A model generated the notes under the pieces. It made no database searches. It was given only the letters and a program-made list of their open reading frames with translations, and had not been told where the DNA came from. The translations under genes were made by a program, and so were the position numbers. 64,000 bases of DNA, from positions 1 through 64,000 of the forward strand of contig SWBL01000274.1 in assembly GCA_024195585.1 (NCBI GenBank), given 5' to 3'. Of this stretch, positions 57,541 through 64,000 are shown piece by piece. Within the stretch, counting starts at the first letter, position 1. Each line of letters opens with the position of its first letter. This DNA is from Aureobasidium sp. EXF-3400 (lineage: Eukaryota > Ascomycota > Dothideomycetes > Dothideales > Saccotheciaceae).

Positions 57541-58617
57541 TTACAAGCTGCTGAGCCACCATGTGAAAGCCAGCTGGATGACGTACGAATAGACGAAGAG
57601 AAAGTAAGTTCTCTTGGTTCTCTGCGAGCGGGCGATGGGGTTGTGGGCGCCTGAGGCAGTGTCCGGGAGGATGACATACTTCAGTGAACGGAGCTGCTTT
57701 GGTCAGTATACGAGAAAGGTGAGTAGGGCTTCTCATTACTCACAAGGAAAAAGGCATTGGCCATGTAAGTGTAAGCAAAGACGGACCAGCCAACGTAACC
57801 ACCAGTACCTTTGCCGCCTGTCATGATAGCGGCCAGGGCGATGGTGAAGATGATACCGACAAACTTGTAGCCAGAATAAGCGACCAGATCTAGCCACTGC
57901 GACTCATTTGAAATGTTCAAGAGGTAAGTGCCGAGCTTGAGAAGCAAGAGTTCGATGATGACGACGGCGAAGGCATTAGTTGCAGTCATGCCGAGCAACT
58001 CTGGACGGAAAGCGCCTTGCAAACCAGCGAGGAGAGTAGATAGAAGAATGTAGGTAACAAAGGCCATGACGGGGATGTACATATCGGGGCTGTTGATGTC
58101 CTCGCGGGGGGGTAGGAACATGGGACCGGACTGGCCACTGCTGGCCATGGGTTGTTGCTGGCGGGACCAGGGACGATGGCGCCAGGGGAAGAGGACTATA
58201 AAGAGCTTGTTGACGACATATTTGTTCGAGACGTTGAAGTAGTGCTTCATGGCCGAGACATTGACATAGCGATTGAACTGAGCGGGCATCAGTAGGTGGT
58301 CTTGTTGACATGAAATATATGGTAGCATGACGAACATTTTGTTCCATATACTCCTGACCGGCAGCGACGGCGGTCTTGCCCATCTGGAAGCCCATCTGGG
58401 CAGTAGGATCGTTGATGAAGCCGCCAAAGGGAGGCTGGCCGTAGTTGTTGGGGGCGTAGCCATACTGCTGTTGCTGGGCCTGCTGTTGTTGCTGTTGTTG
58501 TGTCATGGGCGGGGGAGGAGAGCGCAACTGTGGAACAGTCGAAACATGCTGAGGGACAGGATGGTGGAGGGGCGGCGATTGAGCCGGACCCATGTTGGAG
58601 TAGGGACCGCGCTGCAT
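57541..58617 (-). CDS. YIF1: Yif1-family ER-Golgi membrane protein
   Basis: Three exons on the minus strand: 58617..58336, 58277..57744 and 57693..57541, encoding 322 aa. The N-terminus is Pro/Gln-rich with a run of seven Gln followed by AQQQQ. The Yif1 core includes FINDPTAQMGFQMG, YMEQN-FNRYVNVSAMKHYFNVSN, FPWRHRPWSR and DINSPDMYIPVMAFVTYILL, then about five membrane helices. The short last exon ends QLAFTWWLSSL. Yif1 pairs with Yip1 in COPII vesicle traffic between ER and Golgi. It is divergent from SRP receptor alpha. Confidence 0.93.
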
Positions 58618-58845
58618 GGTCAGGCGGGGTGCGAGGTGCGAGAGATGGTGAGGAGGAACGAGGTTGGCTACCTGTCCATTTGGATCGAGTCGCAAGGCAA
58701 CGCATGCCAGCAACCAAACACGGAGCTTCCCCCAACTTGTGTCAATCTTGGCAGCGTCACCGCCCGGCAGTCGCAATGGACAGGTCTAGCCAATGCGACA
58801 CTCGTGCTGTACGAGTACACTTTGTGAATCATCCACACGCCCAAC
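58618..58845. promoter_or_regulatory. 228-bp divergent promoter YIF1 / SRP101
   Basis: Only 228 bp separate the ATGs of two early-secretory-pathway genes, so their promoters must overlap. No defined site was identified. Confidence 0.55.
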
Positions 58846-60831
58846 ATGCTGGACGCTTTTGAGATCATCACGACGTCCGGTGTCGTTGTTTGGAGCCGCA
58901 CGTATGCTCCCGTCGCCCAAAAGGTCGTCAACGCCTTGATCAACGACGTCTTCATCGAGGAGCGCGCCCAAAGCCTGCAGAGCCAACCGCGGAATGCCTC
59001 CTTCAAGACGGACAAGTACACGCTCAAATACACCCACGCCAAGGATCTCGGTCTGATCTTTGTCGCCGTCTACCAGTCCATCCTGAACTTGTCATGGGTC
59101 GACAACCTGCTCGATGTCGTCCGAGGCCTCTTCGTCAAGCAATACGGAACCGACCTCAAGATCAAGAACACAACCAAGCTTGACTGCTCTCACTTCACCC
59201 CGACCTTCGATGCCCTCGTCCAGAAGCTTGACAAGACTCAGTCTTCAGCCCCGCGACCTGACGATCAAGATCTCGAGACCGACTCGCCCACCGACCTGAC
59301 CCCACCATCGAGCTCTGCTGGTGACGATCAAGACCATCCGCCGCCCCCAGCTCCTGCTCTCAAGAAACCTGCTCCAAGACAGCTCACCGAAACCATCTCG
59401 GCCTCGACAGACGCCACTCCTATCCCCACACCAGACACATCACGGCCCGCATCGCCCGCCGTCAGTCAATTGCTCGAAGGAAAAGGTCCCCGAGGCTCGC
59501 GCCGTTCACGAAAAGCTGCTCTTGCTGCCTCTTCAGCCCCCGCCTCTTCTGGTGACGAAAAGTCTCCCTCTCGCAAAGCCGCTCCCGCAAAGAGACCCAC
59601 TGCTAAATCCAAGCGCACATGGGATGCTCACGGCTTCGGTGCTGAAGAAGACGAGGACACTGTTCTGGACTACTCGACACAAAGCCCGGATGATGCTCCT
59701 GCGGCTCAATCAACACTGCAGCCCGTTCGTGCTGATGACATGGGTAGCAGGACGGCCAAGGGACAGTTTGTGCTCAAAGATCTGGACGATGAGGTTGATG
59801 CCATCCTCGCAGAATCAAAGGCCAAGAAAGAGAAAGTTGATACAGATGCATCAAAGGGATTGGTGGGTACTGGATTGGGAGCTATCAGTGGTTACTTCCG
59901 CAACGTGGTCGGAGGCAAGACTTTGACGGCTGCCGACCTGGCCAAGCCGATGAAAGCCATGGAGGACCATCTTCTGAACAAAAACGTAGCCCGCGAAGCC
60001 GCGGTCCGTTTATGCGAATCTGTCGAACGCGATCTTATCGGTCTCAAGACCAGCAACTTCACCACTATCGACCAAACCATTCGCGATTCCATGTCCAAGG
60101 CTCTCACTCGTATACTGACCCCAACATCCTCCCTCGACCTGCTGCGCTCAATTACATCCACGACTTCTGGCTCTAATGCAAGGCCCTATGTCATCAGTAT
60201 TGTTGGTGTCAACGGTGTTGGCAAGTCGACATCTCTCTCAAAACTTGCTTTCTTCTTCCTCCAGAACAACTTCCGCGTCCTGGTCTGTGCCGCTGACACC
60301 TTCCGTTCTGGCGCTGTTGAGCAACTACGTGTTCATGTACGCAACCTCTCTGAGTTGACCGCTCGTGAAAATCTCGGTCACGTCGACCTTTACGAGAAAG
60401 GTTACGGGAAGGATGCTGCTCAGCTTGCTAAAGAGGCTGTCACATATGCCGCGGAGCACGCCTACGATGTTGTGCTAGTCGATACAGCTGGTCGCAGACA
60501 CAACGACACCCGTCTCATGTCATCCCTCACTAAATTCGGTCAACTTGCGAATCCAGACAAGATTTTCATGGTCGGCGAGGCTCTTGTAGGCACAGACTCG
60601 GTAGCTCAGGCTCGCAACTTCTCTGCGCAATTCGTAGACCGCCAAGGGAAGGGCCGTGGACTTGACGGCTTTGTCATCTCAAAGTGCGATACAGTCGGTG
60701 ACATGGTTGGTACACTCGTTAGCATGGTTCACGCTACAGGTATCCCCGTTGTCTTCTTGGGCGTGGGTCAACATTACGGTGATCTGCGTGGTCTAAACGT
60801 TGGATGGGCTGTGGACAAGTTGATGAAATAG
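58846..60831 (+). CDS. SRP101: Signal recognition particle receptor subunit alpha
   Basis: Single exon, 661 aa. The N-terminal SRX longin-like domain (MLDAFEIITTSGVVVWSRTY, about 1-130) binds the beta subunit. A charged, low-complexity linker spans about 135-330. The NG domain follows: helical N part, then GVNGVGKS (G1, about 454-461), ADTFRSGAVEQL, DTAGRRHND (about 546-554) and SKCDTVGD, ending LRGLNVGWAVDKLMK. It docks SRP-ribosome complexes at the ER translocon through paired GTPases. Yeast Srp101 is 621 aa. Confidence 0.95.
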   Translation: MLDAFEIITTSGVVVWSRTYAPVAQKVVNALINDVFIEERAQSLQSQPRNASFKTDKYTLKYTHAKDLGLIFVAVYQSILNLSWVDNLLDVVRGLFVKQYGTDLKIKNTTKLDCSHFTPTFDALVQKLDKTQSSAPRPDDQDLETDSPTDLTPPSSSAGDDQDHPPPPAPALKKPAPRQLTETISASTDATPIPTPDTSRPASPAVSQLLEGKGPRGSRRSRKAALAASSAPASSGDEKSPSRKAAPAKRPTAKSKRTWDAHGFGAEEDEDTVLDYSTQSPDDAPAAQSTLQPVRADDMGSRTAKGQFVLKDLDDEVDAILAESKAKKEKVDTDASKGLVGTGLGAISGYFRNVVGGKTLTAADLAKPMKAMEDHLLNKNVAREAAVRLCESVERDLIGLKTSNFTTIDQTIRDSMSKALTRILTPTSSLDLLRSITSTTSGSNARPYVISIVGVNGVGKSTSLSKLAFFFLQNNFRVLVCAADTFRSGAVEQLRVHVRNLSELTARENLGHVDLYEKGYGKDAAQLAKEAVTYAAEHAYDVVLVDTAGRRHNDTRLMSSLTKFGQLANPDKIFMVGEALVGTDSVAQARNFSAQFVDRQGKGRGLDGFVISKCDTVGDMVGTLVSMVHATGIPVVFLGVGQHYGDLRGLNVGWAVDKLMK

Positions 60832-61517
60832 TGATTTCTCAGCGTTTCTTCCTGTCTAACCCTCTTTATCAGACATCTGATTAATACGATTACGGCCTTT
60901 ATGTGTACATTGTAATTCGAAGACCATTCTTCTTTCATTGCTTCGGATGCGGCCTTCCTCGGCCTTTTTCTCAGCGACGCAATACCTGGACTCTTGTCCA
61001 AACCATGCTCCGTCCCTGTGTGCCAAGGTCTGTAACTCCCAATTGAATTCATCGTACTCCGACTACGCAGAGAGCAGAGTATACGCTATAGAAAGGCACA
61101 GTATCTCTTGAAACATAGGCACGTCCGCAGAGAGTTTATGTTTCGTCGCTTCTCAGTGGACACTATCCTGTTTCTGATTAGTATTGTGCATTTTTACAGC
61201 TACATACGTTACATACTTTAGCACACGGGGAGGTCAAATCAGCGACAGTAACCTGGATACTAACGCACCTCCGAGGTTCTGGCCCATGCACCCCTCTATC
61301 GTTCGGCAGTTGTCATTGTGAAGCTGAGAAGGGAGGGGCATGTAGATCCCCGCAAACTGCCCCGCAGCATCATCAATAGTGGGTCTTATGTCGTCCTTCC
61401 TTCGTGTGTATATAAGCACGTCGAAGACAAGGCATTGCAGATCCCAGTCTCTTCCTTCTTCTTTGCATATTTTGTTCCTATATTCAACTGTACAAGAAAC
61501 GAACCTTGATTTTGATC
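60832..61517. other. Intergenic with inverted MITE-like copy
   Basis: About 690 bp. It contains the element at 61012-61232 and then the promoter of the dehydrogenase gene (TATATAAG at about 61410). Confidence 0.5.
61012..61232. mobile_element. MITE-like element, inverted relative of the 28958 copy
   Basis: Read on the minus strand it starts CTCCCCGTGTGCTAAAG then TATGTAACG, and stays aligned with the 28958-29170 element through ATGCA, CTGAGAAGC, CTCTCTGCGGAC, GTGCCTTTCTATAGCG and AGTCGGAGTACGATG. Its far end (GAGTTACAGACCTTGGCACACAGGGAC on that strand, split over 61012-61038) is a diverged TIR. No coding potential. It begins 181 bp after the SRP101 stop. Confidence 0.75.
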
Positions 61518-63012
61518 ATGGCGGACAAGCAAATGAAAGCCGTGCATTACGAAGGACCCTTCAAGGTCTCTGTTAAGGACGTTCCATTGCCAAAAGTTGA
61601 ACACCCGGATGATGCTATCATTAAGGTGACTACTGCCGGTAGGTCAATCCCTTCTTTGAAAGACAATCCTATCGTCTCGCACAGCTCTCGTCCATCCATC
61701 GACACCTCCCGCACTGATCTCAATTGATAATCGAGCTACCATATTATCCAGATGGCCATGATTTGCTGACTTCCTTCCAGCAATTTGCGGCAGTGACTTA
61801 CACATGTATCAAGGGCGCACAGCTGCCGAGTCAGGTCTCGTCTTTGGCCACGAGGTCAGTCGTTATACTCAATGGTAATATATTTCAGGAGATTAACTTA
61901 CTTGAACAGAACATGGGAATCGTTACGGAAGTTGGTTCTGGAGTGACACTGCTCAAGAAAGGCGATCGTATCGTGCTTCCTTTCAACGTGGCAGATGGCA
62001 GATGCCGTAACTGCGAGAACGGAAAAACTGGTGAGTCGATCTATCTCCACTGGAGACAATATGCATTGACAAACTCTACAGCATTCTGTACTGGTGTCAA
62101 CCCTGGCTTCGCAGGTGGTGCTTACGGTTATGTGGCTATGGGAAAGTATCAAGGAGGTCAAGCCCAATATCTTCGTGTGCCTTATGCCGACTTTAATGCG
62201 CTTGTGCTACCACCTGGTACCGAGCATGAGGCCGACTTTGCTCTGCTTGCTGACATTTTCCCGACCGGCTGGCACGGTCTCGAACTATCTGGCTTCCAAC
62301 CTGGTGACAGTGTGGCTGTATTCGGTGCTGGTCCTGTCGGTTTGATGGCTGCTTATTCCGCTGTCTTGCGTGGAGCTAGCAAGGTGTACGTCGTTGATCA
62401 AGTCAAGGAGAGATTGGATGCCGCGAGAAAGATTGGCTGCGAAGGTGTCGACTTCACCAAGAGCAACCCTGTGGAACAGATCATCGAGCTTAACGGCGGC
62501 GAGATGGTTGATCGTGCAGTTGATGCTGTTGGTTACCAGGCCGTCGACAAGAGTGGTAACAAGGAACAACCCAACATTGTCCTTGATCAACTCATTCAAG
62601 TCACCAGACCCACTGGAGGCTTGGGAATTCCTGGTCTCTACGTTCCTTCCGTAAGTCCTTGTTCCTCTCACGCGTTTCGTCCTGTAAGACCGAAAAGCCA
62701 CTAACTCGTAGTCAAAAACAGGACCCCGGTGCTCCCGACTCGCAAGCTGCTAAGGGACAGATCCTCATCTCCTTCGGTAAACTCTTCGAAAAAGGTCTTT
62801 TCCTCGGAACTGGACAATGCAACGTCAAGGCCTACAACCGTCAACTTCGCGACCTCATCGTCTCTGGCCGCGCCAAGCCCTCATTCGTCGTTTCTCACGA
62901 AGTCGATATCGACGATTCTGTTGATGCTTACGAGAAGTTTGACAAGAGAATTGATGGCTACACCAAGGTGCTGCTCCATCCCAATGGCCCCTTGGACCAA
63001 TTCTCGATTTAG
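61518..63012 (+). CDS. Zinc alcohol dehydrogenase, glutathione-independent formaldehyde dehydrogenase type
   Basis: Five exons: 61518..61638, 61781..61854, 61910..62030, 62082..62650 and 62722..63012, encoding 391 aa. Catalytic zinc ligands are AICGSDLHMY (Cys43) and FGHE (His64). The Cys-rich region CRNCENGKTAFC is a shortened structural-zinc loop. The Rossmann motif is VAVFGAGPVGLMAA. Blocks FAGGAYGYVAMG and QGGQAQYLRVPYADFN, and the C-terminal half (VDRAVDAVGYQA; GPLDQFSI), fit the glutathione-independent formaldehyde dehydrogenase family. It is predicted to oxidise formaldehyde or small aldehydes with NAD; the substrate is not proven by sequence. Confidence 0.9.
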
Positions 63013-63495
63013 AGAGGCTTGGAGTTCCATCTTTTGGTCGACCCTCGTGACCTTGAAGGATCGAATCTTGGACAGCTTTTGGCGAGATTTTGACTTGTAT
63101 TCATTATTTGTATCATCGGAATGCAAAGATACTTTGACCCCTTGTATTTGATTCAAGCTTTCGATTACAAGCTTGGTGAGGCTTACTTGAAACCTTGTTC
63201 GACGAGGTTGTGGTCCCTTGTCCATACCGGCTGTGGACCATCTTACTTGCAACGATCTTCTCAAGACGCTTTCTTGCAGCGACCCTCCCAGATTGCATTC
63301 GCCGTACAGCATTCCTCTCACCAAAGACTCCTTGTGATATTCATTACATGGTGCTCTGTGCATGTTTTGGTGACTGATCTGAGAACTTCATACAGACAGA
63401 GAATGGAGTTATTACTCTCGAGTATAAACGGGAAAGTCGGAATGCTGATAATGGCATACTATACATACACGAAAAGAGACCGACAGTCTATCACT
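63013..63495. other. Intergenic between convergent genes
   Basis: About 480 bp between two stop codons. No gene recognised. Confidence 0.5.
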
Positions 63496-63999
63496 TTAGA
63501 TTGCATAGTTCTCAGCGTGCAAATACACCTCGTCTCTATCAGGCATATTCCACACTGTCCTCTGCAACTCCGCAACTGTATTACTGACATCAATCCTCAT
63601 GCTAGGCGGTCCGCAGACGAACACACACGTCCGGCGTCCAGTCCACTCTTTGCTCATCTCCCTGAGCATGAACGGAATGTCTGGTCTGCCATATTCAGTG
63701 CTCCAGCCAGTTTTCCCAGATTTGACAGCAGCTGGCAAAAAAGCAAATCGCATGAGGTTCTTCTGGAACTCTGTAGGCGTGGAAGGAAAACCAAAGTCAA
63801 AGTCACCTTGAGGTGGCGTTCCTTCCTTAAGATGGGTTGCTGCGGCTGGGTCAGGTAATGGGATAGACATTTGCTGCGATCTTCGCTTTTCGGCCAAAGT
63901 AAGTCGAGGGGAGGCAAGAGGCTCGGACGATGGAGGGGGAGACACACGTCCATTGCGTGACGCACTCCTCAAAGGTAGTAGATGTGCTTGTGGCAGCGG
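63496..63999 (-). CDS. Ferric-reductase-like protein, C-terminal part
   Basis: The gene is cut by the window edge: the frame is open to base 63999 without a start. The visible 160 or so residues begin with a low-complexity linker (VSPPPSSEPLASPRLT). They continue with the end of a NAD(P)-binding reductase domain: STEYGRPDIPFMLREM, then RTCVFVCGPPSMRIDVSNTVAEL, ending VYLHAENYAI. The CGPPSMRIDV block and aromatic tail are typical of fungal ferric-chelate (NADPH oxidase-like) reductases, which are plasma-membrane flavocytochromes for iron or copper uptake. The membrane domain would lie beyond the window. Confidence 0.75.
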   Translation of the reverse strand, partial: PLPQAHLLPLRSASRNGRVSPPPSSEPLASPRLTLAEKRRSQQMSIPLPDPAAATHLKEGTPPQGDFDFGFPSTPTEFQKNLMRFAFLPAAVKSGKTGWSTEYGRPDIPFMLREMSKEWTGRRTCVFVCGPPSMRIDVSNTVAELQRTVWNMPDRDEVYLHAENYAI

Positions 64000-64000
64000 T

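Overview
The window is nuclear DNA of a filamentous ascomycete (Pezizomycotina, possibly Dothideomycetes; the class is a weak guess). It has compact genes with 0-5 short GT-AG introns (about 45-75 nt, one of about 177 nt), fungal-only families (DUF1774, LaeA-like methyltransferase, CrzA and FlbC-type zinc fingers, Yip4/Yif1) and a eukaryotic tRNA-Gly. There are no operons and no prokaryotic features. I placed 26 protein-coding genes and one tRNA; exon coordinates were built by hand from reading frames and splice sites.

Layout. 1-16 kb is housekeeping: the 3' end of mitochondrial ribosomal protein bL17m, HRQ1 helicase, a Ran-binding FG protein (Yrb2-like), Yip4, GAL7, then a tight divergent pair ERG28 / very-long-chain 3-ketoacyl-CoA reductase, a DUF1774 membrane protein and a small Cys/His protein. 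16-25.6 kb is sparser and more accessory: two secreted class II-type heme peroxidases, a small unknown protein, an F-box protein and remnants of a small inverted-repeat element. 25.9-33.2 kb is mitochondrial metabolism: FAD glycerol-3-phosphate dehydrogenase (GUT2), then a divergent pair of a citrate/2-methylcitrate synthase and a 2-methylisocitrate lyase, which together look like a propionyl-CoA (methylcitrate cycle) module. 33.9-37.5 kb has a small unknown gene and a LaeA-like methyltransferase with a 13-nt microexon. 37.5-43.65 kb is a gene desert of about 6 kb in front of a FlbC-type zinc-finger gene. 46.5-64 kb returns to dense housekeeping: a Gin4-type septin kinase, tRNA-Gly(GCC), a PPIL1-type cyclophilin, an SDR, Crz1/CrzA, Yif1 divergent from SRP receptor alpha, a formaldehyde-dehydrogenase-type zinc ADH, and the 3' end of a ferric-reductase-like gene.

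Most notable. A MITE-like family has a perfect 25-bp terminal inverted repeat in the best copy (28958-29170), a clear inverted relative (61012-61232) and a decayed relative (19898-20150); each lies within about 40-180 bp after a stop codon. Other points of interest are the methylcitrate gene pair, the microexon, and two stop-free introns of length 3n (in the SDR and in Crz1) whose retention would give full-length alternative proteins. I did not find a clearly unprecedented system.
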